Notes: generated by a model from the letters alone, not told the origin. A DNA stretch of 8,775 bases from Oscillospiraceae bacterium (GCA_017538775.1 JAFYIF010000356.1:1-8775); one strand, 5' to 3'; shown: positions 1 through 6,366, numbered from the stretch's first letter. Translations and numbers: made by a program.

Positions 1-233
1 TCCGGGCAGCGGGCCAGCAGCTCCCGCGCCTGCCCCGCCACATGGCGCGGCTCCATCAGAAAGCTCAGCGGCGCATACCCGGCGTCCAGCGCCCGGCTGA
101 TGACCTTGGGACTTTCCGCGATGAACATCCCCTCAGGCCGGGAGTCATTGTGCAGCAGCTCCCGCTCCGTCAGCCGGGCGTACACGTCCAGGGCGGGGTC
201 GGAAAAGTCGGTGATCTCCGTGATGCGGGACAT
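1..233 (-). CDS. TrmH/SpoU-family RNA methyltransferase, N-terminal part (cut by window edge)
   Basis: Reading leftward from an ATG at 231-233, the frame stays open to the window edge for 77 codons. The visible part resembles the N-terminal substrate-binding region of SpoU/TrmH-type 2'-O-ribose methyltransferases: it begins MSRITEITDF and contains FIAESPKVISRAL at about residues 37-49, then AGYAPLSFLME, the pattern that normally precedes the knotted SAM-binding domain. That catalytic domain lies outside the window, so activity and target (tRNA or rRNA) cannot be judged. A strong ribosome site (GAGGAGGC, 239-245 region) sits six bases upstream of the ATG and overlaps the stop of the DUF1643 gene, so the two are probably co-transcribed and translationally coupled. 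The family is likely; the exact substrate is unknown. Confidence 0.8.
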   Translation of the reverse strand, partial: MSRITEITDFSDPALDVYARLTERELLHNDSRPEGMFIAESPKVISRALDAGYAPLSFLMEPRHVAGQARELLARCP

Positions 234-243
234 GGCGGCCTCC

Positions 244-858
244 TCACACCCGCAGGGCGTCCAGATACCCCGCCGCGTCGAAGTCCTCCAGCGGCGCGTC
301 GCGCCGGAGATAGAGGGGGTGGTGGGGGTGGCCCGCCTTGCTCCTGGCCCCGCAGCAGTACCAGCGCGCCCCCCGGGCCAGGCCGTGGGCGTAGAGGTCC
401 CGGACGCAGTCGGCCAGCCAGGGCCGCTTTTCGATGACGGTCCCCCAGGCCGCCCAGACCGCCGGGGCCTCCCCGGCCCGCTCCAGCAGCCAGTCGAAGG
501 CCAGCAGGTTCTCCCGGTGCAGCGTCTCGTTCCGGCAGCGGTCCAGGTCGTCGGGCCGGGTGGCCCGCTGGGCGTAGACGTTCATCATCATCCAGCTGTC
601 AAAGCCGTTCCCGGCGGCGATGCGCGCCACGCTTTTCAGCGTGTTGTCCAGGTCGTCCGGCGCGGCGGTGGAGGGGTTGACCCCCAGGCAGATCAGGGGA
701 CGCTGGCCCAGGGTGCCCAGGATGTAACGGTATTCGTCGTAGCGGTCCGGGACAAAGAGCCAGCGGGCGCGGTCATAGTCCGCCGCGCCGCCGCCGCGCA
801 GGGCCTCGGCAAAGGGCTGGATGTACAGAGAGCCGGTCTCACAGACGGGGATGTGCAT
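244..858 (-). CDS. DUF1643 domain-containing protein
   Basis: A complete 204-residue protein that I recognise as a DUF1643 member; the biochemical function of this family is not established. Family-type signatures are GVNPSTA at residues 59-65, NVYAQRAT at 93-100 (usually N-[LV]-x-A-x-R-A-T), the AWG at 137-139 and GHPHHPLYL at 176-184. There is no signal peptide or membrane segment, so it should be cytoplasmic. The ATG at 856-858 is preceded by AAGGAGGC (866-873), seven bases away, which fixes the start. It is first in its transcript, has its own near-consensus promoter (890-919) and a leader of only about 25 bases, and is followed 10 bases later by the RNA methyltransferase gene. DUF1643 genes are also known from mobile elements, but nothing in base use or flanks here suggests transfer. 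Confidence 0.88.
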   Translation of the reverse strand: MHIPVCETGSLYIQPFAEALRGGGAADYDRARWLFVPDRYDEYRYILGTLGQRPLICLGVNPSTAAPDDLDNTLKSVARIAAGNGFDSWMMMNVYAQRATRPDDLDRCRNETLHRENLLAFDWLLERAGEAPAVWAAWGTVIEKRPWLADCVRDLYAHGLARGARWYCCGARSKAGHPHHPLYLRRDAPLEDFDAAGYLDALRV

Positions 859-889
859 GGGGAAAGCCTCCTTCCGGTTTGTCGAAAGC

Positions 890-919
890 AGTATAGTCCC
901 GCCGCCCCGCCGCCGTCAA
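890..919 (-). promoter_or_regulatory. Sigma-A-type promoter for the DUF1643/methyltransferase unit
   Basis: On the minus strand TTGACG (914-919) and TATACT (890-895) are separated by 18 bases, each one mismatch or so from consensus. Transcription would start near 883, about 25 bases before the ATG at 858, leaving just enough room for the AAGGAGGC ribosome site. The spacer is almost pure G and C, so the AT-rich boxes stand out. Confidence 0.8.
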
Positions 920-957
920 GGGCGCGCTTTTCGCCCGTTTCCGAAAACTTGCCCTTG
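917..957. repeat. 7-base inverted repeat spanning the divergent promoter region
   Basis: CAAGGGC (917-923) and GCCCTTG (951-957) form a perfect inverted pair, 34 bases centre to centre. Each arm overlaps the -35 box of one divergent promoter, so each promoter reads GCCCTTG into its -35. It could be an operator pair, a shared upstream contact, or coincidence of GC-rich sequence next to two similar -35 boxes. Confidence 0.45.
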
Positions 958-983
958 CATTCCGGTATCCGCTGTGCTAAGAT
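955..983 (+). promoter_or_regulatory. Sigma-A-type promoter for aspartate kinase
   Basis: TTGCAT (955-960) and TAAGAT (978-983) are separated by exactly 17 bases, and TGC directly precedes the -10, making an extended -10 element. The predicted transcription start is at about 990, giving a leader of about 35 bases to the TTG start at 1025. That leader is too short for a lysine riboswitch or a T-box. Confidence 0.72.
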
Positions 984-1012
984 AAACTTCAATTGTGTAC
1001 AAAAACCCAGAA

Positions 1013-1018
1013 GAGGTG
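1013..1018 (+). promoter_or_regulatory. Ribosome binding site that selects the TTG start of aspartate kinase
   Basis: GAGGTG within AAGAGGTGAG (1011-1020) lies six bases before the TTG at 1025-1027. The alternative in-frame GTG at 995-997 has no purine-rich site upstream and lies only about five bases from the predicted transcript end. Confidence 0.7.
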
Positions 1019-1024
1019 AGCAGT

Positions 1025-2350
1025 TTGGAGACGATCGTACTGAAATTCGGCGGCAGTTCCCTGGCGGACGCCGCGCAGATCCGCAAGGCTGCGGACATCA
1101 TCCGCTCCGATCCCGCCCGGCGCTATGTGGTCTGTTCCGCCCCAGGCAAGCGCTCCGGCGCTGACGTGAAGGTGACGGACCTGCTCTATCAGTGCCAGGA
1201 CGCCGCCCGGAGCGGGGGGGACTTCGCCACGCCCCTGGCGCAGATCGAACAGCGCTTTCAGGAGATCGTGCAGGAGCTGGGCGTGGACTTCGACCTGGCC
1301 GGGGAGATCGCCGTCATCAGCCGGGAGCTGAACGCCGGGGTATCCCGTCCTTACCTGGCCTCCCGGGGGGAGTACCTCAACAGCAAGCTCATCGCCGCCT
1401 ACCTGGGCTTCCCCTTCGTGGACGCGGCGGACTGCGTCTGCTTTGACGCCGACGGGAACCTGGACGCGGAGGAGACCAACCGCAGGCTCTATGCGGCCCT
1501 GAGTCCGCTTCCCAACGCGGTGCTGCCCGGCTTCTACGGCAGCGGCCCGGAGGGGGAGATCGTGACCTTCTCCCGGGGCGGCTCCGACGTGACCGGCGCG
1601 CTGGTGGCCCGGGCGGTCATGGCCTCCCTGTATGAAAACTGGACCGACGTGTCCGGGATGCTGGCCGCCGACCCCCGCATCGTGGAAAAACCCCGCCAGA
1701 TCGACTACATCAGCTATCAGGAGCTGCGGGAGCTGAGCTACATGGGCTTTTCCGTCTTCCACGAGGACGCGGTCTTCCCCTGCCAGAAGGCGGGCATCCC
1801 CATCAACATCCGCAACACCAACCGCCCCGCCGACCCGGGCACGATGATCGTGGCCAGTCTGCCCCGCATCCTCCCGCCCCGCACCATCACCGGCGTGGCC
1901 GGGCACAAGGGCTTCACCAGCATCCAGGTGGAGAAGGCCATGATGAACTCCGAGGTGGGCTTCGGCGCAACGCTGCTCCAGATCTTCGCCGACCACGGCG
2001 TCTCCTTTGAGCACTGCCCCACCGGCATCGACACCATGTCGGTCATCGTCCACAGCAGCCTTCTCCTGGGCTGCCGGGATGAGATCCTGGAGGACATCCG
2101 CCGGAAGCTGCGCCCGGACGCGGTGGTCGTGGAGGAGCACCTGGCCCTGGTGGCCGTGGTGGGCCACGGCATGAGCTATTCCCGGGGCGTGGCCGGGGCG
2201 ATCTTCTCCGCCATCGGCGAGGCGGGCATCAACATCCGCATGATCGACCAGGGCTCCAGCGAGCTGAACATCATCGCCGCCGTGGAAGAGAAGGACATGG
2301 AAAACGCCATCCGCGCCATCTATGCCAGACTGGAACAGGGCGTCCGATAA
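1025..2350 (+). CDS. lysC: Aspartate kinase (AKIII/YclM type)
   Basis: Phosphorylates L-aspartate with ATP, the first step to lysine, diaminopimelate, threonine and methionine. From the TTG start the protein has 441 residues, close to monofunctional AKIII enzymes. The amino acid kinase domain fills about residues 3-275: KFGGSS (7-12), SAPGKR (38-43), SRGEYLNSKL (113-122, aspartate site), SRGGSDVTG (183-191) and WTDVSG (206-211). Two ACT domains follow, about 289-355 and 372-440, the latter with SRGVAGAIF and GINIRMIDQGSSELNI, so feedback inhibition by an end product is expected; which one cannot be read from sequence. SAPGKR and the architecture resemble B. subtilis YclM/E. coli LysC rather than the alpha/beta LysC type. 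It appears monocistronic, with its own promoter and terminator. An upstream in-frame GTG at 995 would add ten residues but lacks a ribosome site. Confidence 0.94.
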   Translation: METIVLKFGGSSLADAAQIRKAADIIRSDPARRYVVCSAPGKRSGADVKVTDLLYQCQDAARSGGDFATPLAQIEQRFQEIVQELGVDFDLAGEIAVISRELNAGVSRPYLASRGEYLNSKLIAAYLGFPFVDAADCVCFDADGNLDAEETNRRLYAALSPLPNAVLPGFYGSGPEGEIVTFSRGGSDVTGALVARAVMASLYENWTDVSGMLAADPRIVEKPRQIDYISYQELRELSYMGFSVFHEDAVFPCQKAGIPINIRNTNRPADPGTMIVASLPRILPPRTITGVAGHKGFTSIQVEKAMMNSEVGFGATLLQIFADHGVSFEHCPTGIDTMSVIVHSSLLLGCRDEILEDIRRKLRPDAVVVEEHLALVAVVGHGMSYSRGVAGAIFSAIGEAGINIRMIDQGSSELNIIAAVEEKDMENAIRAIYARLEQGVR

Positions 2351-2356
2351 ACATAG

Positions 2357-2404
2357 AAAAAAGCATCCCGGCCTTTCCCGCAAGGGGGAGGCCGGGATAT
2401 TTTT
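2357..2404. terminator. Bidirectional intrinsic terminator between convergent genes
   Basis: ATCCCGGCCT (2365-2374) pairs perfectly with AGGCCGGGAT (2389-2398); on the plus strand the stem continues through two U-G and three C-G pairs to close a GCAA tetraloop (2380-2383), for 15 pairs in total. T5 follows at 2400-2404 for the aspartate kinase transcript. On the minus strand A6 at 2357-2362 becomes a U-run after the same stem, terminating the pepD transcript; there the two U-G pairs become A-C mismatches. The pepD stop codon touches the structure. Confidence 0.9.
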
Positions 2405-3843
2405 CACTGCATCCGTTTCAGCGTCTCCGTCAGCAGCGCCCAGGTCCGCTGGATCGAGGCGATGTGCATCCGCTCCCGGGGGGTGTGGATCTCCGTCAGG
2501 TCCGGGCCGATGGACACGCAGTCCAGGCCCGGCAGCTTCCCGGCGAAGAGGCCGCACTCCAGCCCCGCGTGGATCGCGGCGATGTGCGGCTCGGCCCCGT
2601 ACTGCTCCCGGTAGACCTCCGTCAGCAGACTGCGCAGCGGGCTTTCCGGGCGGTAGGCCCAGCCGGGATAGTCCCCGGAGACGGAAACGCGCCCGCCCAG
2701 GGTCTCCGCCAGGGCGGCGATGCGGTCGGTCAGCATCTCCTTCCCGCTTTCCAGGGCGCTGCGGACGCAGAACACCGCCTGTGCCGCGTCCTCCCCGGTC
2801 TCCAGAATGCCCAGGTTCAGGCTGGTCTGGACCAGGCCGGGGATGTAGGGGCTCATGGCCTGGACCCCGCCGGGCATACAGAGCAGGGCCGTCAGCAGTC
2901 GCCGGCTGCTGTCCGCGTCCAGAGGCAGCCCGGGGTTTTCCGCCGCTTCCAGCGTCACGCGCAGTCCCGGGTCCGTCGCGGCGAACTCCTCCCGCAGCGC
3001 CGCGCCCATTGCCTCGCAGACGGCGGCGTGGGCCTCCGGGTCGGCGCTCAGCAGCAGCGCCTCGGCCCGGACGGGGATGGCGTTGTCCTTCCCGCCGCCC
3101 CGGGCTAGCGCCAGGCGCAGGGGAGCGCGCCGGTCCATGACGTAGAGCAGCCGCCCCAGCAGCTGGACCGCGTTGGCCCGGCCCCGGTCGATCTCCACCC
3201 CGGAGTGGCCCCCGGTCAGCCCTTCGACCCGCAGGAGCTGGGCCTGACCCTGCCAGGGCGCCCGGCGCAGGGGCAGCTCCGCCGTGACCACCCGGCCCCC
3301 GGAGCAGCTGGCGGTGAAGACGCCCTCGGCCTCGGAGTCGATGTTCAGCAGACGACGGCCAAGCAGCGGGGATACGTCCAGCGCCGCCGCGCCCAGCATC
3401 CCGATCTCCTCATCCACGGTGAAGACGCACTCCAGCGGGGGGTGGGGCAGCGTGGGGTCGTCCAGCAGCGCCAGCATCATCGCCACGGCAATGCCGTCGT
3501 CCCCGCCCAGGGTGGTCCCCTCGGCGTAGACCATATCCCCCTCCACCGCCAGGCGCAGCCCGTCCTTCGTCAGGTCCAGCGGGCAGTCCGCCGTCTTTTC
3601 GCATACCATGTCCATGTGACCCTGCAAAATCACCGGCTCCAGCCCCTCCCGTCCCGGGGTGCCGGGCTGGAAGATGAGGACGTTGCCCGCCGCGTCCCGG
3701 ATGTGACGGAGGCCCCGGTCCCGGGCGAAGGCCGCCAGATGGGCGCTGATGGCCCGGGTGTTGCCGCTGCCGTGGGGGATGGCGCAAAGCTCCTCAAAAA
3801 AGCCGAAGACCCGCTCCGGCGCAAGTCCGTCCAATACTGCCAT
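2404..3843 (-). CDS. pepD: Aminoacyl-histidine dipeptidase (M20 family, PepD type)
   Basis: A 479-residue cytoplasmic metallopeptidase of the M20C group that hydrolyses Xaa-His and other dipeptides; E. coli PepD is of similar length. The catalytic domain carries the expected two-metal site: HMD (76-78), GGDDG (113-117), VDEEIG (143-148, catalytic acid/base glutamate), NIDSE (167-171) and the late histidine in EIHTPRE (451-457, H453). The inserted dimerisation/lid domain begins near GGHSGVEI (211-218) and contains GGGKDNAIP (249-257). The ATG at 3843 is chosen because GGGAGGA (3851-3857) lies seven bases upstream; an in-frame start 13 codons earlier is not supported. Its start is two bases after the stop of the 56-residue membrane gene, so it is the last gene of a coupled three-gene unit and probably depends on upstream translation. 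Natural substrate range is not deducible. Confidence 0.93.
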   Translation of the reverse strand: MAVLDGLAPERVFGFFEELCAIPHGSGNTRAISAHLAAFARDRGLRHIRDAAGNVLIFQPGTPGREGLEPVILQGHMDMVCEKTADCPLDLTKDGLRLAVEGDMVYAEGTTLGGDDGIAVAMMLALLDDPTLPHPPLECVFTVDEEIGMLGAAALDVSPLLGRRLLNIDSEAEGVFTASCSGGRVVTAELPLRRAPWQGQAQLLRVEGLTGGHSGVEIDRGRANAVQLLGRLLYVMDRRAPLRLALARGGGKDNAIPVRAEALLLSADPEAHAAVCEAMGAALREEFAATDPGLRVTLEAAENPGLPLDADSSRRLLTALLCMPGGVQAMSPYIPGLVQTSLNLGILETGEDAAQAVFCVRSALESGKEMLTDRIAALAETLGGRVSVSGDYPGWAYRPESPLRSLLTEVYREQYGAEPHIAAIHAGLECGLFAGKLPGLDCVSIGPDLTEIHTPRERMHIASIQRTWALLTETLKRMQ

Positions 3844-3845
3844 GT

Positions 3846-4016
3846 TCAGTTCCTCCCGTTTTCCGTAGTGTCCAGGTTCCACGCCGCTTCGGTCTCCGCA
3901 AAGGCCGCGGCCTCCGGCCCGGGGCGGTAGAGGGCGTAGAGCGTCAGCGCCAGGGCCAGCACGGCCAGGGCGATCACGCAGACGCGCATCCAGTCAGACA
4001 GCTTCCAGTTCTTCAT
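3846..4016 (-). CDS. Small single-pass membrane protein, 56 residues, unknown function
   Basis: A short gene that is easily missed. It starts at the ATG at 4014-4016, with AAAGGAG (4024-4030) seven bases upstream, and ends at TGA 3846-3848. The product begins MKNWKLSDWMR, with net positive charge (K2, K5, R11), then has one hydrophobic helix at about residues 12-30 (VCVIALAVLALALTLYALY), then an acidic polar tail (E35, E41, E43, D49, E52). By the positive-inside rule the N-terminus is cytoplasmic and the tail outside. The start overlaps the end of the ligase-like gene by 23 bases in another frame, and the stop is two bases from the pepD ATG, so it is embedded in the unit and likely coupled both ways. 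I do not recognise a family. A role as a partner or regulator of the ligase-like protein is only suggested by position. Confidence 0.75.
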   Translation of the reverse strand: MKNWKLSDWMRVCVIALAVLALALTLYALYRPGPEAAAFAETEAAWNLDTTENGRN

Positions 4017-5529
4017 GCTCAGACTCCTTTTCTCTGATCGCTCCGCGCCCGGCCGCCGCCAGCCCCAGCGCCGCCCAGAACAGCGGCTCGGAGAGGCAGA
4101 GACCCAGACCGAAGCAGGCGTGTACCAGCGCCCCCGCCAGACCCAGGGCCAGCGCCCTGCCCCGGATGTCCCCCCGCCGCAGGGCGGCGCGGAGGCTGAG
4201 GGCGAAGACCGCCAGCGCCCCGGCCAGGCCCAGGCCGCCGCAGTTTACCAGGTATCCCAGATAGATGTTATGGGCGTTGTCCACATAGGTCCGCAGCGTG
4301 GTCCCGGTCTCCGCCACGGCGCGGGCAAAGCGGATGTCCAGCCGCAGCCCCAAAGTTCCCGGCCCGCCCCCCAGCAAGGGCCGCTGGGCGACCAGGGCCA
4401 GGCATTCCCGCCAGATGCGCAGCCGGGAGGAGCCGAAGCTGTCCTGGGCCTGTCCGTGCAGGACCTGATGCAGCTCCCAGACCGTCCCCTCCTGCCCGGG
4501 CCAGAACCAGATCAGCGCCAGCGCCCCCAGCAGCGCGCAGCCGGAGAGGACAAGAAAGACCCGCCGCAGCGTCCGGGGCTTCGGCGCTCGCCCGCCGTCG
4601 GGGAGCAGGGACAGCCCGAGCAGGGCGGCCCCGCCCAGGGCGCACAGCAGGGAAGGACTGCCAAAGGCAAAGCCCAGGCGCAGAACCCCGTCAACGTACT
4701 CCGGCGCAAAGGCCAGCGTGGGCACGGCCAGGGCGCAGGTAAGCGCCCCCAGCCGCAGCGCCCGGCGGACTCTGGGCAGCTCCGTCAGCAGCAGCGGCGC
4801 ACCGCCCAGCGCGGCGGCTGCCAGGGCCAGCCGAAGCCCGCTCCCCCCGGCGCGCAGCAGCACCGGGACGCAGGGCACGAAGACCGGAAGCCAGGCCCGG
4901 CGGCCCGTGCAGATCCAACAGGCGGCGCAGAGGGGCAGGGTCAGGGCCAGCACCGCGTCCAGAATGTTCGTGTTGCCGATGGTGCCCAGATAGACGCCGG
5001 AGTAGCGCAGCCCGCTGTCGTAATAGTTCAGGTCCCCGGGGAACAGGCCCAGCAGGTCCAGGCCCAGAATCTGGAGCAGCCCCACCAGGCAGCAAAGCCC
5101 CGTCCCCACCGCCAGCGCCGCCACATGGCAGGGCTTCGGCACCGTGCAGCGCGAGACGCCCAGAAAGCAGAGGACACAGGCCGCCAGCGTCACGGCCCCG
5201 TCATAGCGCCCTTCGGCCAGCAGGCTCACCCCCCGCCAGGGGGAGCAGAGCCAGGAGAGCGCGACGGCCAGCAGAAAGCCCAGCGCCGCCCACTGGGCCG
5301 CCGTGGGTCTGCCGAAGCGGGCGCGGTCCCGCCATTGCAGCGCTGCCAGGCTTGCCAGCCAGAGGCCGGTCACGCTCACGAAAAACAGGAATTTGGAAAA
5401 GGTGATGTTGGCATAGCCCTGAAAGCCGGGAAACAGTGGAAAAATCCCCAGCAATGTGATAAGATACAGGTCGGTGGCAGTTTCCTGCCCCGTCCGGTTT
5501 TGTCGGAACAGCGGCAAACAGTTTTTCAT
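3994..5529 (-). CDS. O-antigen ligase/Wzy-like polytopic membrane protein
   Basis: A 511-residue integral membrane protein with roughly ten to twelve hydrophobic helices and short charged loops. Family-type features are GTIGNTNILDAVLALTLPL at 182-200 (usual form G-T-x-G-N-x-N-x-L), a long loop containing SSRLRIWRECLAL and RPLLGGGPGTLGLR at about 368-396, and DNAHNIYLGYLVNCGGLGL at 417-435, the A-H-N-x-Y-L pattern of the Wzy_C/WaaL superfamily. Known members transfer or polymerise lipid-linked glycans on the outer face of the cytoplasmic membrane; in Gram-positives most are uncharacterised, and no glycosyltransferase or flippase gene is visible nearby. The ATG at 5529 is chosen because a promoter (5537-5565) lies directly upstream, which excludes the in-frame GTG at 5598. 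There is no Shine-Dalgarno site, fitting a leaderless mRNA. The acidic C-terminal tail is encoded over the start of the small membrane gene. Confidence 0.83.
   Translation of the reverse strand: MKNCLPLFRQNRTGQETATDLYLITLLGIFPLFPGFQGYANITFSKFLFFVSVTGLWLASLAALQWRDRARFGRPTAAQWAALGFLLAVALSWLCSPWRGVSLLAEGRYDGAVTLAACVLCFLGVSRCTVPKPCHVAALAVGTGLCCLVGLLQILGLDLLGLFPGDLNYYDSGLRYSGVYLGTIGNTNILDAVLALTLPLCAACWICTGRRAWLPVFVPCVPVLLRAGGSGLRLALAAAALGGAPLLLTELPRVRRALRLGALTCALAVPTLAFAPEYVDGVLRLGFAFGSPSLLCALGGAALLGLSLLPDGGRAPKPRTLRRVFLVLSGCALLGALALIWFWPGQEGTVWELHQVLHGQAQDSFGSSRLRIWRECLALVAQRPLLGGGPGTLGLRLDIRFARAVAETGTTLRTYVDNAHNIYLGYLVNCGGLGLAGALAVFALSLRAALRRGDIRGRALALGLAGALVHACFGLGLCLSEPLFWAALGLAAAGRGAIREKESEHEELEAV
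5437..5465 (+). promoter_or_regulatory. Possible promoter for the tatD-tcdA-mnmA unit
   Basis: TGGAAA (5437-5442) and TAAGAT (5460-5465) are 17 bases apart, and TGA precedes the -10 as an extended element. The predicted start near 5472 would give a leader of about 112 bases that runs antisense to the first codons of the ligase-like gene. The -35 matches only four of six bases. I saw no better candidate nearer to tatD. Confidence 0.35.
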
Positions 5530-5536
5530 ACGGAAA

Positions 5537-5565
5537 AGGATAGCACATTCCGGGCATCCTGTAAA
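5537..5565 (-). promoter_or_regulatory. Sigma-A-type extended -10 promoter for the ligase-like/small-membrane/pepD unit
   Basis: On the minus strand TTTACA (5560-5565) and TATCCT (5537-5542) are 17 bases apart, with TGC immediately before the -10. Seven bases separate the -10 from the A of the ATG at 5529, so the start of transcription falls on or next to the first base of the gene. Confidence 0.7.
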
Positions 5566-5584
5566 GCAAAGAAGGAGAACCTCC

Positions 5585-6364
5585 ATGTTTTTTGACACCC
5601 ACGCCCACTATGACGACGCCCAGTTCGACGCGGACCGGGACGCGCTGCTGGCCTCCATGCCGGAGCGCGGCGTCCGGGCCATCCTGAACCCCGGCTGCAC
5701 GGTGGCGTCCTCCCGGGCCGCCCTGGACCTGGCCCGGCGCTTTCCCTGGGTCTGGGCCGCCGTGGGGCTGCACCCGGAGGAATGCCACGGGGCCGGTCCT
5801 GCGGAACTGGACGCCATCCGCGCCCTCTGCGCCGAGGAAAAGGCGGTCGCCATCGGGGAGATCGGGCTGGACTACCACTGGGACACGAATCCGCCGAGGG
5901 AGCAGCAGCAGACCATCTTCCGCGCCCAGCTGGCCCTGGCCGTGGAGCTGGACAAGCCCGTGATCGTCCACGACCGGGACGCCCACGCCGACTGCCTGGC
6001 CCTGGTCAGCGAGCAGCCCGGGCTGCGGGGCGTGTTCCACTGCTTTTCCGGCTCCCCGGAGCTGGCGGAGATTTTGCTGAAACGCGGCTGGTATCTGGGC
6101 TTCGACGGGCCCATCACCTACAAAAACGCAAAAAAGGCTCTGGCGGTGCTGGACATCACGCCATTGGACCGGATTTTGCTGGAGACCGACGCGCCCTATC
6201 TGCCCCCGGTGCCCCACCGGGGGGAGCGCAACGACAGCCGCTTCCTGCCCCACATCGCGGCGGCAGCGGCGGCCCGGAAGGGGCTGGAGCCGGAAGAGCT
6301 GGCCCGCATCGCGGCAGAAAACGGCAGACGGCTTTTCGGCCTCCCCGAGACCCGGGAGGGCTGA
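5585..6364 (+). CDS. tatD: TatD-family metal-dependent hydrolase
   Basis: A 259-residue TIM-barrel hydrolase, the usual length for TatD/YabD/YcfH proteins, which act as metal-dependent nucleases; 3'-5' exonuclease activity on DNA and roles in RNA 3'-end trimming have been reported for relatives. All metal-site elements are present: THAH (H6, H8), GEIGLDY (91-97, E92), VIVHDRDA (H129), FHCFSG (H152) and ETDAPYLPP (200-208, D202). There is no signal peptide, so it is cytoplasmic. The ATG at 5585 is set by AAGGAG (5572-5577) seven bases upstream; the frame is open further upstream, but that stretch does not resemble the family. It is the first gene of a run with tcdA (two-base gap), mnmA and the copper ATPase. 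Substrate specificity among TatD paralogues cannot be read from sequence. Confidence 0.93.
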   Translation: MFFDTHAHYDDAQFDADRDALLASMPERGVRAILNPGCTVASSRAALDLARRFPWVWAAVGLHPEECHGAGPAELDAIRALCAEEKAVAIGEIGLDYHWDTNPPREQQQTIFRAQLALAVELDKPVIVHDRDAHADCLALVSEQPGLRGVFHCFSGSPELAEILLKRGWYLGFDGPITYKNAKKALAVLDITPLDRILLETDAPYLPPVPHRGERNDSRFLPHIAAAAAARKGLEPEELARIAAENGRRLFGLPETREG

Positions 6365-6366
6365 GC

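Noticed and set aside
984..1024. Lysine riboswitch or T-box upstream of aspartate kinase
   Set aside because: The predicted leader is only about 35 bases, with no room for either structure and no T-box sequence.
989..2557. Long minus-strand open frame (522 codons) opposite the aspartate kinase gene
   Set aside because: Its translation is low-complexity (G, A, H, D and V rich), matches no family, runs through the terminator and lies opposite a clear enzyme gene; GC-rich codon bias removes stops from the opposite strand.
3205..3930. Plus-strand open frame of 241 codons opposite pepD
   Set aside because: It lies opposite intact M20 catalytic motifs, has low-complexity composition and no ribosome site.
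5476..5489. GGCAG-TTTC-CTGCC hairpin near the start of the ligase-like gene
   Set aside because: A five-pair stem inside coding sequence with no U-run; expected by chance in GC-rich DNA.
5574..5584. GGAG-AAC-CTCC mini-hairpin over the tatD ribosome site
   Set aside because: Only four pairs with a three-base loop; too weak to argue for translational control.
4015..5595. Long plus-strand open frame (526 codons) opposite the ligase-like gene
   Set aside because: The product is Q/P/R/A/G-rich with no domain, has no ribosome site, and mirrors a well-supported membrane protein.
5201..6253. Minus-strand open frame of 350 codons across the divergent region and tatD
   Set aside because: It crosses two real genes in other frames, and the part opposite tatD has no recognisable motif.
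5782..6366. Upstream open extension of the tcdA frame through tatD
   Set aside because: This is a shadow of tatD in another frame; the ThiF fold begins right after the ATG at 6367, which has its own ribosome site.
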